Shown here: positions 37,901 through 49,153 of the stretch, piece after piece
How the letters are laid out: every line of letters begins with the position of its first letter
How positions within the stretch are numbered: position 1 is the stretch's first letter
NCBI GenBank assembly: GCA_900155495.1
Contig: FTLJ01000311.1
Span: forward strand, 1 to 64,000
Source of the DNA: Porogramme epimiltina
Taxonomy: Eukaryota > Basidiomycota > Agaricomycetes > Polyporales > Polyporaceae
Length of the DNA stretch: 64,000 nt
Direction of reading: 5' to 3'
The notes under the pieces: model-generated
What the model saw: only the letters and a program-made list of their open reading frames with translations
Database searches by the model: none
What the model was told of the DNA's origin: nothing
Position numbers and translations under genes: made by a program

Positions 37901-38005
37901 TCAGGAGAGAAGGTCGAGATCCCGAGCGGCCTCGTGGCTGGTCAGCCTCCCGTCAACAGCGAATTCTTCTTCTCAGATCTCTCCTACGAGCCTCAGGGCC
38001 AATAG
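34990..38005 (+). CDS. ELMO/CED-12 family protein
   Basis: Twelve predicted exons: 34990-35312, 35381-35501, 35565-35654, 35709-36058, 36112-36211, 36269-36547, 36600-36750, 36813-36957, 37022-37168, 37221-37386, 37440-37830, 37896-38005; 2,373 bp, 790 residues. After a Pro/Ser/Gln-rich start come armadillo-like helical repeats (about residues 50-400), with AYALTAMQNLMELDYGW, then the ELMO domain (about 400-510; WRKLGFDTEDIGHEF, SEHWANVVQEQL). The C-terminal third, containing REGWFM-like GAWFMNGIPQQ and LKYLHYVDS, corresponds to the PH-like domain of ELMO proteins. In animals ELMO pairs with DOCK180-type exchange factors to activate Rac and control actin. Many filamentous fungi keep both partners, so a role in polarity or hyphal growth is plausible. 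No DOCK gene lies in this window. All introns are 52-68 bp. Confidence 0.9.
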
Positions 38006-39097
38006 TCAGTGCCTCTAGCCTTATGGTTGGATACTCCCACCTACGTTCTCTCAATCCCTGCTTCTCCAAACGAACCCCAGAGCCCCACAAGTGTCGTCTT
38101 GGGCTTTCCTTGCTCTATCCATCCCTCCCACCCCACCCACTCTCCGTCAGTGCGTTCGAGCTATTACTATACGCTGCGGGCGGTGGCTCTCATTCGTGTA
38201 TAACCAACCGGTCGTGTCGGTCGCCCGTGTTTTCTATCCCAACTACCGCACACGCCTACGCTTGACGCGGACATCGAGAACGTTGATATATGGTGCTATA
38301 TGAAGGGAATGTGTGCATATGTTGTAGGATCGCGTAATAATCTCCCCCGGTTCTGTCCAGATATACCAGTGTTTCGTCAGAATACAACCAAGTTTTTTTC
38401 CTACCCTCACACGACGTCTTTGCGAACGCTCGTTTGTCCGTCGTCGTCGTGGTGTTGACGGTCCGTTGCACACCTCCATTGCGTTCCCTCGACGTGAGTA
38501 GTCACACCACGCTCGTCAACACCAATAAGAGCACGAATGTTACAACGGACCTCTATACCGAGGGCAATATAGGTCGCGTGCCGGAGCCAGAAAGCAATAA
38601 AATACATGCAGTTGGATGCAGGGTCCCTGCAACGGGGTACGTGGAGGATGCAGTTGATGCAAAAGATGTGACGGATGGCAATGCGAGGGGTAGGTAGAGT
38701 GCGGAGGGGGCGAGTAGTACATGCTGAGGAATGTGCAGGGTGTAGGGGAGGGGAGAGGGGACTGTGAGTATATGCAACGAGCGTTGAGGCGTGAAGGGAT
38801 GCGCGAGAGCTATGGAGACAGGCATACAAGCAAACGGGGAATTAGCTGGTGAGAGAGGAGATAGAGCGTGCGTGTGCATGGTGTTCGTGTGTCACAAGTC
38901 CGGCTAGCTGGGGAAAGGAGAGTGTGGGGGTTGAACCCGGTGACGATGCTGGGAAAAGATAGAGCAAGCCAACCGTGGGCTGGCAGTCTGTTGAACTGCC
39001 ACTTCTGTGCCGGAGCACGATGGAGGTAGGAATAAAGATGGAAGGAAAAAGGTCATCGAGGGAGATAAAGAGGGATGTAGACGTTCGTTGTCATGTT
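38006..39097. other. Intergenic region between convergent genes
   Basis: About 1.1 kb between the stop codons of the ELMO gene and the MTHFR gene. The right part (about 38,700-39,080) is purine-rich on the plus strand. No gene seen. Confidence 0.55.
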
Positions 39098-41477
39098 CTA
39101 GTTGGCGTGGCCGTTCGCATGGCCGTTGGGCACGCCGCCGTGCTTGGCGGCGAACTCGGCGCCAGCCTTGAAGAATGGCTCGAAGATCGCGTCGGGCTTC
39201 TTGAAGTCGTTGTGTACCACGTTCACAAGGTAGTATGTGTCCATGACGTCGTCAATAAGCTTGCGTGACGCCGATTCGGGCTCGTAGAACTTCGCCCATT
39301 GCCGACCGAGCTCGTAAGCTTCGTCCTAAAGGCCTATGTTAGTATGTGCTCAAGAAAAGCTGTGCGCTTTCATACCTTCCAAGCCATGAAGCTGATCGCC
39401 TCGACGATCGTGGGCTGGACGATCTCCTTGCCCGGGAACACACCCCACGTGACGGCGTTGGGCCCATCCGAGTGCGTGTTTGTACGGAGGTCGCCACGGT
39501 TGTTGATGACGTAGTACGTGATGTTGATATCGCGCTCAATGTGAGGGATGAGCATCTCGAGCAGCTCTGGCGACACGAAGAACTCGAGGTACGCCTGGAT
39601 GGACAAGTATCCATTAAGATCAGAATCAAAGATAGCGAGGGAATGGGGGAGACGTTACCTTCTGGTATACGTAGCCGTTCGCGGGACCCCAACCGTGGAT
39701 CTTATCGTTGCTCTTCGCGCCGTCAACAGCAGGCTGCGAGTTGATCGTGAGGAAGCCGAGGTCGTTCAGCTTCGCGAGCTGCTGGGCGATCACCGTCGTC
39801 TCGCTCGATGGCGCCGAGTCGGACCAGGGCAGCGCCTTGAGTTGACCCAAGCAGAACAGTGAGAACAGTTTGCGGACTTCGTCCATCGACGTGGGCGCGC
39901 CCCACAGCTTCTCCGCGTCCTCCTTTGATTGCTTGATGAGGATGCCGTACCCGTCGAGCTCGCCGTACGCAGGCGAACGTGAATCGCCGAAACGACCGTT
40001 CGGGTACTCGTCCCAGTTCTCGGTACGCGAAAGGTATGAGCGAGTGCGATTCGCCCAGAAGATCGGACGTGTGGTCTCCGTACGACGGTTGGGGGTGAGC
40101 GACTGTCGGTGACATTAGGCACGCGTGCGAAGTAGATAGATCCAGGGGACGATACGCACCTGCCTCCAAGGGAGGGGTTTGACAACCTCGATACGAGGCA
40201 CGAGGTTGAGCTCCTCCAGCAGCATCCTGCAGCCCTTCTCGAGGTTCATGGTGTAGAAGTGGAGGCCCTTGATTCCGATGTCCGCGGCGAGGATCTGCCT
40301 GCACAGGTCCGCGACGAGCTTGGTGCCGAGCTCCCGCACCTTCTCGTCGTCGTTCTTGTACGGCTCAAGCGTGTCCAGGAAAAACTGTGGGACCGTAATC
40401 TTGGCCATGGACGACGCCTTCTGGAAGCCATTCCACGTCTGGATAGGCATGATGCCCGGGACGATGGGGACCGTGATACCGGCGGCCCGTGCGGCACGCA
40501 CCCAGTCGACGAACATGTCGATGTCGTAGAACATCTGCGTGAAGATGAAGTTCGCGCCCGCGTCCACCTTCTCCTTCAGCCACTGCATCTCCTGCGCAGC
40601 ATCGGCCGGCGGTAGGCGCTGCGTCTGGGGGTAGCCGGCGACAGAAATGTCGAAGTAGTCGCCGTAGTCTTTGCGGATGTGTCGCACGAGGTCGACGCCG
40701 TAACTGAAACCGCCCTCAACCGGCTCCCACTCCTTGCCCACGGGGGGATCGCCACGGAGCGCGAGGACATTGCGGCAGCCGTGCTGCTTTGCTTCCTGCG
40801 GACCGATTAGGTTAGAAGCATGGCCTCGCGGGCAAAACGTAGACAGTGATGATCCTAGCTGCATCGGCCCCATGGTCCGATGCCTCCAGTACGTATTCGC
40901 GATAGAATACAGCTGTTTCGGGAGCAGTTGCTGTAGGGTATGTGTGCGAAGAGGGTGCGACCCTCACCCCGTATACAACTCCCGAACTGAATATACAGTG
41001 TCTCGTGCACTGCAGCCTTTTCGGGCCATGACACTAATAGAAACCTCAAATGAATGACTCACGCGCAACGCGACATCGACTTTCTCCTTCGGCATGCCCG
41101 TGCAAGTGAGATGCATGCAGGTCTCCATCCCAATGAGTTTCTGGCATGTTTTGACGAGTTCAGAGGTGAGCTCCGATGTGCGTCCTCCGGCGTTCCTGGG
41201 GCGGACAGATTACGGCCGAGTTTGATCTTGAAATTCGGGATGAACTCACCAGGTGATGTCTATGAACTCGGGGCCCAATGCGCGCATGCGCTCGATACGG
41301 TCGAGAAGGTTTTGGAGGCCCTGCGAGGGGGGTGCGTGAACAAAGTTGCAAAACGGGCTAGCGGCGGCCGCGCTCGAGGGGGAAGCTGACCTGGGCTGTC
41401 CTAGGTGGGAAATACTCAAAGGACCACCAGATGCGATCCTCCTTGGCTGCCTGGTCGATCTTGTGGCTGATTTTCAT
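39098..41477 (-). CDS. MTHFR: Methylenetetrahydrofolate reductase
   Basis: Seven predicted exons (high to low): 41477-41391, 41320-41250, 41195-41063, 40795-40160, 40102-39659, 39594-39376, 39325-39098; 1,818 bp, 605 residues. It reduces 5,10-methylene-THF to 5-methyl-THF with NAD(P)H and FAD, supplying methyl groups for methionine synthesis in the cytosol. The N-terminal TIM barrel shows SFEYFPPRTAQG, the MHLTCTG strand, NVLALRGDPP and the ANFIFTQMFYD segment. The C-terminal regulatory domain, which binds S-adenosylmethionine in the eukaryotic enzyme, begins at about residue 330 (RPIFWANRTRSYLSRTENWDEYP) and includes VTWGVFPGKEIVQPT. Fungi normally carry two such enzymes; the N-terminal sequence is closer to the Met13 type, a judgement made by eye. 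Intron 3 is 267 bp against 50-70 bp for the others. The tail ends in a short His/Gly/Asn-rich repeat. The gene is divergent from pus1. Confidence 0.95.
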
Positions 41478-42347
41478 GACTAGTCGTGAAGTCTACGGGG
41501 CGGAATTATAGGATATATGTACTCTGAGGCGGACAGCAGACGGGGAGATGGGAGTTGTGGACGAGGCACGAGGGGCTCTCGAGCTTTTTCGAAATCGTGC
41601 CAGCTTCCGCCCTCGATCACTTTTATAGCCCGCCTCGGCAGGCGCCCATTCTCGCCTCCATTGCATTTCAACAGTTCTCCCTGCAAACGTGCTCTCTCTC
41701 CTCCCCCCATGTCCTTGCCCTCGTTCGCTCGCAACGGCGTGTACGCGCCTCCGCGGCTCTGTGTCTTATCGCCCGCGCCCAGGTCCAGGAGAGAACCAGC
41801 CCAGCAGCAAGCCAAGCTACGACGGGGTCCATAGGGCACACGTGCAGGTCGCACAACCGAGCGAGTCGTACGACGGGCATCCTTAGTCGCTGCCACCCGG
41901 CTCCATGCGTCCCATGCCTGTGCATTCAACACGTATAGCGTCCGACGTAACGTTCCCGTACAGCAGCGTAGTCGCTCAACCATACGAAACCAGGATACTC
42001 ACCTCCCCGTCTGTGTGTGCTTCCCAAACAAACTCTCCCCCCGCTTGGCTCGGTCTTCATCTACCGGACGCGCACAGAAGGCCGCTGTAACACTGGCGGG
42101 TCTGATTGGAGGGGGCTCAGGTAGGTTTCAAGACGGCCGAAACCTAGATCCTTCGCCCGTGCCCGTCGAGGCGGAGCCCAGCGTAGACACACTGTCTCGT
42201 ACATACCAGAACGAATGCCATACTTTTCAAACTCCTTCAGAACTATCCTCTTCGTCTGCGAATGTGGGCCACGTCTCGGCAACATGTCTGAGAACGCCCC
42301 GCTCACCGAACGAAATGCTCCCGCCGTCCATCGGCTGTAGACGCCCA
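41478..42347. promoter_or_regulatory. Divergent promoter region MTHFR / PUS1
   Basis: About 870 bp between two divergent start codons. Several short open frames are incidental. No distinct TATA box or binding-site cluster is evident. Confidence 0.4.
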
Positions 42348-44821
42348 ATGCTCAGACTCACGGCGGTCAGCAGACTCGCTCCTCGCTCAGTTTGCCCAGC
42401 CTCTCTCTCCGTTCCGCTAAACCGCCGAGTCCACTCGCTCGCCCTACCCCCGAGTTCCTTGCCGCGGCGAAACCGCGCCTCCCCGCGAACTTCAGTGAAG
42501 CGGCAACCATACAGTATGACGCTCCCGGAGCACGACGTCGTCGGACCTGAACAGCCGCTGGCCGCAACAGCCGAATGCAGCCTGAAGAGGCCGGTGGAGG
42601 ACGTGAAGGTGGACGAAGATGCCTCCTCGAAGCGTCAAAAGCTGAACGAGGAGCAGGCTGCGGAGGCGGACGCCGAGATGCAGGATGAGACTGGAAAGGC
42701 GGATGATGCGCAACCGGAGGCAGAGGCGGCACAAACTGGCGGGGCTGGGGACGCGAAGGGCAAGGGCGACAAACGCGGGGGCGGAGACAAGAGGCGGCAG
42801 AAGGGCGGGAAGAAGGGCAAGGACAAGGAGTACGTCCGCACGCGCCGCAGGGGCACCCGCCCTGACGGCGAGGAGGCCCCCGCACCTGAGAACGGTGAGC
42901 CCAAGGCACCGCGGCTGCCCAAGCGGCCCGTCGCGCTGCTCATCGGCTTCTGCGGGGACGGGTACAACGGAATGCAGATGTGCGTAACATGCGTCCCACG
43001 TCCCGGCCGCTGTGTGAGGGTGCTTACCGAGTGGGACGCAGCCAGCCGGACCCAAACGTGCGCACCATCGAGGGTGTGCTGTTTGATGCACTTATCAAGG
43101 TCGGCGCGGTGTCCCAGGACAACTCAGATAACCCGACGAAGGTGTGTGAGCAGCGAGGCGGGTGGTGTGGGTGGTCCCTGAGCAACGATTGTGCAGGTCA
43201 AGCTGGGTCGCGCAGCACGAACGGATGCCGGTGTGCATGCTGCGGGGAACGTTGTGTCCATGAAGCTCATAACCACCGTCCCCGGAGTGCCGGACCTCGT
43301 AGCAAGAATTAACGAGGAGCTTCCACCAGAAATTAGGCTATGGAGTATCGTGAGTGCCAAACAGTCTCTCCACACCTCCTGCGCCTCATCGCCGCGTAGC
43401 TTCGGGTTCAAAATTCCTTCAATGCGCGAACGTATGTAAACAACATCACCATTAGCTACTTTCAGACGAGTTGACGTACGTTCGTGACCCTAGGACCTGC
43501 GACAGTCGAAAATACACGTATTTCTTCCCGTCTTACCTCATGATCCCGCCGAAGCCGGGGAGTGGCCTCCACGACACATTGAAAACGCAAGGCTCGGAAC
43601 ACCCTTCACACCCCTTCTGGGATGATGCAACACCAGAAAGCCAAGCGACGCCGCAAGACGACCTGCGTCGAAAACGCGAGTACCGCATAACACCGGAACA
43701 ACTCGCGGCCCTGCGAGACTCGGCAAAGAAATTCGAGGGGTCACATAACTTCCACAACTTCACGGTTGGGAGGGACTTCAAAGACAGGAGCTGTCAGCGG
43801 TTCCTGAAGTCGATAGAGGTAGGCTCCACCGCCCTCCCGGAAGCGACGGTCCTCAACGGGCGCAGATCCTAGATCCTGCGGTGTATGGCGACACAGAGTG
43901 GATCGCTGTGCTCCTGCACGGGCAGAGCTTCATGCTGCACCAGGTAAGGGCGGGTCCTTTGCGTTCATAGCGCGAGAGCACTAACACCCCGTCAGATTGT
44001 GAGGCTCTCCAGCAAAGATGTTTCCCCCCGTTTCAGCTCACCCACCGCCCCTCCCCCCAGCGCAAGATGATCTCCGCCCTCGTGCTCTCCTGCCGCACAA
44101 ACACGCCCCCACAGATCATCGAGGAGGTACCGCATCCCCCACCGCTATCCGCTCACGTCACCCCACGCTCACCCCTTTCCCCCCTTTCCCCTGCCCCACG
44201 CCAACAGATGTACGGCCCGCGCCAGGTCTTCGTGCCGAAGATGCCCGCGCTCGGGCTGCTGCTCGAGTACCCGATCTTCGAGAGCTACAGCCGGCGCGCG
44301 GCGGGCGTGAGCGCGAAGCTCGCCCCGTCCGACCCGGACTTCCGCCCGGGCATCGACTTCGAGGCGCACCGCGCGCAGCTCGACGCGTTCAAGCAGGCGC
44401 ACATCTACGCCAAGATGCGCGCGATCGAGGACCAGCTCGGGATGTGCGTGTGTTTACGCATGCTGTCGCTCCCACCCCCTCTCTCTCGCTCGCCGTCCTT
44501 CCTCCTCGCCGTTGCCGTCGCTGACGTCTGGCCCTTTTTTTTTCTCTCCGCTGATTTCGCAGATTCGACGGGTGGGTCCGGTCCGTCGACGCGTACGCGG
44601 GTCACGACCTCGAGTATCTCAACCCAAAGGGCGTCATCCCCGCGACGGCGGTCATCAAGCGCGGCGAGCGCCGAACGAACCCGTTCCGCGAGAAGAAGCG
44701 CTTCGACGCGACCGCGTTCCCCGCCGGTGCGGACAAGGCGCAAATCGAGGAGGAAGACGAGGAAGACGAGGAGGCGCACCTCCCGCTGAACAAAGAGGAG
44801 CTAGCGGACTTGGAGGGGTGA
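42348..44821 (+). CDS. pus1: tRNA pseudouridine synthase 1 (TruA family), possible dual-targeted form
   Basis: Nine predicted exons: 42348-42979, 43042-43141, 43197-43349, 43400-43431, 43494-43818, 43866-43943, 44061-44126, 44208-44443, 44563-44821. Pus1 isomerises uridines in tRNA and some other RNAs. The TruA core is clear: ALLIGFCGDGYNGMQ, the catalytic loop GRAARTDAGVHAAGN (Asp at residue 254 of the long form), YTYFFPSYLM, and the HNFHNFT segment. There are Lys/Gly-rich and acidic low-complexity stretches at both ends. Two in-frame starts are possible. ATG 42,516 gives 570 residues with an acidic start (MTLPEHDVV). ATG 42,348 gives 626 residues, adding a 56-residue Arg/Ser/Leu-rich, acid-free leader (MLRLTAVSRLAPRSV) that looks like a mitochondrial targeting signal. 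Human PUS1 has an analogous long mitochondrial form. Introns 6 and 8 (117 and 119 bp) are longer than the rest. Confidence 0.92.
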
Positions 44822-45050
44822 GCTCTGGCATTCGATGAAAAGAAGGATGCGTGATATTACATGAGTGGAGTGTGATGTTCTACTACTACGTATCTTTATT
44901 GTACGGCCCGAGATTATAGCGAGTTAAGGTACCTGCCATGCCACCATTCACCAACACGCTGCGTGTCCCCGCCGTGCGCTACTGTATGAGATCTAACGAC
45001 GGACTCTGACTCGATGCGTCTCACTGTACGAAACGAATCTCGCTGGCTGG

Positions 45051-46777
45051 TCAATCCACGTCGTCAAAGAAGGGGTCCTCCAACAGCTCTTGTGCTGTCG
45101 GCCTGTTCGCGGGATCAAGACGCAGGCATCGGGTTATGATTCCCCCAATGCTGTCGACTGTCTCGTCTGGTATCCCGACTTCGAGGGATGCGTTGTACTC
45201 CTTGATCCGCAAGCCCAAGGGAGAGGGGTCATGAGCCATAACGCTCCGCAGAGAGCCTAAGAGTACGCAGACATCTATCAGCGCTGGTCAGGCACACGCA
45301 GACCACGCGCGGACTTGCCGTTTTCGTTGAAGTAGTTTCGAGAGTACAGCCCGCCGTGGAGCTGATCCTCGGGAAACGCTTCTCCCGTCAGGACCTCCAT
45401 TTGATACAGGAGGTTCGCGACGGGATCGTTCGGGAGTTCGGGTTCAGAGATACAGGAGAAAAGCGGCCTGTTCGTGATGAGCTCGAATATCTAAGGTGGC
45501 ACGCGCACCCTGTATCAGCACGAACTTAGGCGCCCCGGTACATGCATGATGCGGGACATACCAGGCAGCCAAAAGACCAGATGTCTACCGAGTTGCCGCT
45601 CCACATCGTCCTCAATAGCACTTCAGGTGCACACAACCGCTGTGGGCTTACGACGCGGCGGTATAAACCGCTTGTGGGAAGTGCTATGGTGGGGAGGATA
45701 TGTGATTCATGAAGAACAGCGTGAAGGTATTCTATGAAGACTCACCGTGACTGAAGCCACCAAGGACAAAGTTTGTCCGGAGAGCGTCTTCCAGAGTAAT
45801 CATAGGCAGAGGCTGGCTCACTGCTAAACTCGTGGTACCATCATGTGAGTCCCATTTGACGACTTCTCCTATATTGTTCGTGGAGAGCGGTGTTTCGAAG
45901 AAGATGTTGTCGGGCTCCAAGTGGGTGTGCACGAAGCCACGTTCGTGGCAGTGAGCGAGTCCTCGCAGGGTGTGAAGGAGGATACGCTTCACCAAGGGGA
46001 GAGGGACGGCGCTGCCAGGGGAAAACAGTGCCGAGAGTAGCTGTTTCGCATTACCGCCGTATACAGGTGTGGCGGTTACGGTATGTTTTCCAGGCGTCCC
46101 GTCGTCTCCGGAAATCTCCCCGCCAGCCATCCTGGTGATGCAGTGGGGGGATGTCGGGGATTTCGAGAACTTCATCAGGGCCAATGGCTCATACACTAAT
46201 TCCGTCGGATTTATCAAGCCAGGGCCCCACATCCTAGTGAAGTGTTCGGTGTAAACCTTCAAGGATACGTATTTTTCTTCGCTGTGTAGGCCGCTTAAGT
46301 TAAGCTTGCTAACGCGCTACTTGAAAATACACCGACCATTTGTCAAAGGCAAGCCAGGCATTCGAATTGATGCCCCATCCGAGCTTTCGCACAACGGAGT
46401 AGCGATCGTTCAATTGAACTCCGGACTTGAGGTTGCACCAGCCCATGTTCGAGTCGGGAGACACCATTCCCCGTACTTCCTCGTAGGCGAGAATCGAGTC
46501 AACAGGAACATCTATACGGATGGATGGCGCTTGATTCGTTCCGCCGTTGAGATAGCGAGCACCTGGTAGTTTCGCCTTGACAAGGTGACGCAATGCCCAA
46601 CTCCGACTCTGCGAAACGCAGTGCTATTCAGGGGCGGTTTGTAAGTTGCGAGCCATATACTCAAGCGAGGGTCATGGGGTCGAACCTTGAACATCATAAG
46701 AGTACGAAGCGGAGGATAGCTACCTGCGCAGCCGGGGGGTGAAGAAAGTGCTTCAGAATTCTGAAGAACGGAGTCAT
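45051..46777 (-). CDS. Protein-kinase-fold protein, predicted pseudokinase (SRPK-like)
   Basis: Six predicted exons (high to low): 46777-46724, 46608-46337, 46293-45746, 45683-45562, 45490-45319, 45256-45051; 1,374 bp, 457 residues. The fold is recognisable: LNDRYSVVRKLGWGINSNAWLAF (glycine-rich loop), YVSLKVY with the ATP-site Lys at residue 121, LLHTLRGLAHCHERGFVH, then APEVLL, VDIWSFGCL and RCLRLDPANRPTAQELL. Overall layout matches the SRPK-like kinases abundant in basidiomycetes. Two residues essential for phosphotransfer are missing: the catalytic-loop Asp is His233 (HTHLEPDN in place of HTDxKPDN) and the DFG motif reads GFS at 288-290. All splice sites are sound, and a frame this long without damage argues for a maintained protein rather than a relic. 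Intron 5 is GC-AG (donor GCAAGT). Intron 2 is only 43 bp. The start is uncertain: an in-frame ATG also lies upstream in the same open frame. Confidence 0.85.
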
Positions 46778-47834
46778 TTCTTTAGGGGCAGTTCGAACTC
46801 CGCAACGCTGAATGCCGTCAGTAAAGGCTCTTGGGATGGACATCGTACGGGCCAGTTTCTTACCCAGCCAAAGCACAATTACTTACACATACACTATGAG
46901 TACATAACGGCCTTCGGCCGTCACATTAAACGGTCCTTTAGGTGGAAAATATTGGAGAGTGGGAGCTCGGGAGAGGGAAAACATCAATTCTGCTAGCTCT
47001 ATGACATACTTCGACCTGGCAGGCTTGAATAGCCCGGTCAAGACGTGCCAAAGAACCTACGCAGCCTCTATGGAAGCATCCATGTTATGAAGCGCTGAAT
47101 TGCGGTTCTGAGAGGGCCTGGTGGTACGTACCAAGTTGCAGGTACTTATGGGAACGGCAGCGGTGGATCTTGCCAGCTGAGGCAGGCCTGGCTATAAGCG
47201 AAGCTGAGGGAAAAGGGTATGGCCGCGACCGGCCCGGCCCATGTTTGCTTCTGTTGATATCGGCGCTTACTACGTCCCTTATAGCCTGCCGCCAAATTTC
47301 CCTGGAGGGCCCCAGGCATCACTTCCCCTTGCACATCTCCTCTGTCTCGATATGATGCCCTCGCCAGCATCGTAGCTACCCCCGTCCGTCGCGTTCAATA
47401 TATCATCGTCTGTTTCGTCCCGTATGTTTTCTTTTTGTGTCTTCGATTCATCATGCAAGTCCCCCTCCCCCAAATGGCGCCTTTCTGCCCGAGCAGTGCT
47501 TTACACATCCACCCTGCATCGGTTCTGGTGAAGCGCCAAAAGTAATGGTATCCGCTGTTTCATGAACGGCTGGATGGGTGGCTTTGAGAAGTGCTGGCTT
47601 AATCCACATGAAGCCTGCCACGGTTTATGTTCGCCCTACATCCTCACGTACTACTGTAGTACAACCGGTCTACTTTGTATCTACTATACCTCAAAGAAAG
47701 CAACCATAATCAAAGTTTTGTCCTCTGCGTAAACCATGCGATGCGAGACCAAAAGTAGTGTGCATATTACAGTAGCTACAAAGTGGGCAACAGAATACAA
47801 TGATACACCGAAACCAAACTGGGCCGGACTAAAG
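46778..47834. other. Intergenic region, no gene seen
   Basis: About 1.06 kb between the pseudokinase start and the stop of the Sos7-like gene, both on the minus strand. It should contain the pseudokinase promoter and the other gene's 3' end. Only small incidental open frames are present. Confidence 0.5.
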
Positions 47835-49153
47835 CTACGCTCCTGCCCGCGCTCTAGCGAGTATTGCTCCGATGAGACCTGGGACATCGTTCGCTTGTAT
47901 GTGAGCCCCAATAACATCTCCCGAGTCCTCTTCCAAACCCTCAACCTGAGCGTCGGCCAGCTGCCTAGAGTTGGGTACGAAAAGCAATTTGACGAATATC
48001 CGACGCAAGTCTGCCGTGCCGTGCCGTGTGACATTGTAAGACAGATGAAGCTCGTTCTCCGACTCCGAGTGGGCTTCTTCTAGAGACAACAGCGACCGAT
48101 GCAACGCAAGAGCCGCCGTGTACCTGTCGCGTGTTCCCTTGTGAACATTTCGCGCCCCCATGCAAGACTTCGCAAGCGCGACGCACCAATCGTACAGGCC
48201 CACCACCCGCCCGTCCTGCACCTCCTTCTGGCCTGCGCTGACCGTCTTCTCGAGGTCTGCCCGCTCGACGCGGAGCCGCTCGACCTCGCGCGCGCCGGCC
48301 TTGACCTGCTCCTTGACGTTGTCGACCTGCGCGTTCACCTGCTGGAGCTCGTCGTCCAGCGCCTGCATCTCCTCCACCTGCGCGTCGAGCTGCGCGTTCG
48401 CGGCGGGGATGGTGAGCCGCGGGTGTGGGTGCGCCTGCCGCAGACGGGTGAGGGTGAGCCGCGCGTCGAGGATCTTGCTCTTCAGCGCCGCGGCCTCCTG
48501 TGAGAGCGCGCGGGCTTTGTTATAATCTGACGGGGCATGGAAGGGGATGGGGCGGAGCGGAGGAGGCAAGGGGATTAGACGGGGAAAGCTGGCGGTGAAG
48601 CTGCGCACCTTGTTCGACTAGAGGTGCGAGCGTGCGGATATCACTGTACTTCTCTGCAAGGCGCGCCTTGGCCTCCGTCAGAGCCTCCTTCTTCTTGTCA
48701 TTCTCTATCCGCAATAGCTCGTTGTCGTCCGCGTTGATATTAGGAGCTTCGTCGCTAACAATTGTCTTCACATATTGATCCTTCGCTTTCTGCTCCAAGT
48801 ATTGGAACTTCAGGTTGCGCAGGAACGCCTAAGACCCGCCGCAAGCGCGGGCACAGCAGCGTGTAAGTGTGTTTGCAGCAGTGTGCTTATGAGAACACTG
48901 TGATATCGAGGCATGCGACGAAGAGGAGACGCACGATCTGCGACGCGACCTCTACGGCGACAATAGCTGGGTCGGTCGTACCCGCCACCCCCTCAGAGAT
49001 TAAACTTGGGTCTTTAGCAAGTGAGCTCTGTAGAGCATCGAACCGAGACCGGTCCTCCACGATGTTGAGCTTCGCTGATTCGAGCTTGGCCTGGAGGGCG
49101 CGCGCAGCGTCGAGCTTTCCGGAGCCGTCGATGTCCATTGCCACTGGCGCCAT
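47835..49153 (-). CDS. sos7: Sos7-like kinetochore coiled-coil protein
   Basis: Three predicted exons (high to low): 49153-48935, 48828-48609, 48526-47835; 1,131 bp, 376 residues. Near the start is LQAKLESAKLNIVEDRSRFDAL; exon 2 opens with AFLRNLKFQYLEQKAKDQYVKTI, which matches the conserved N-terminal signature of the Sos7 family (FLRKLKFxYxEQxxKxxYIKxI). Long coiled coil follows over about residues 70-260. The last 100 residues contain a Leu-rich segment and a small helical tail. In fission yeast Sos7 is an essential kinetochore protein of the Mis12/MIND network. Assignment rests on this motif and on coiled-coil architecture, since little else is conserved in the family. The first intron is 106 bp. 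ATG 49,153 was chosen because the frame continues straight into MAPVAMDIDGSGKLDAARA. Confidence 0.72.
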
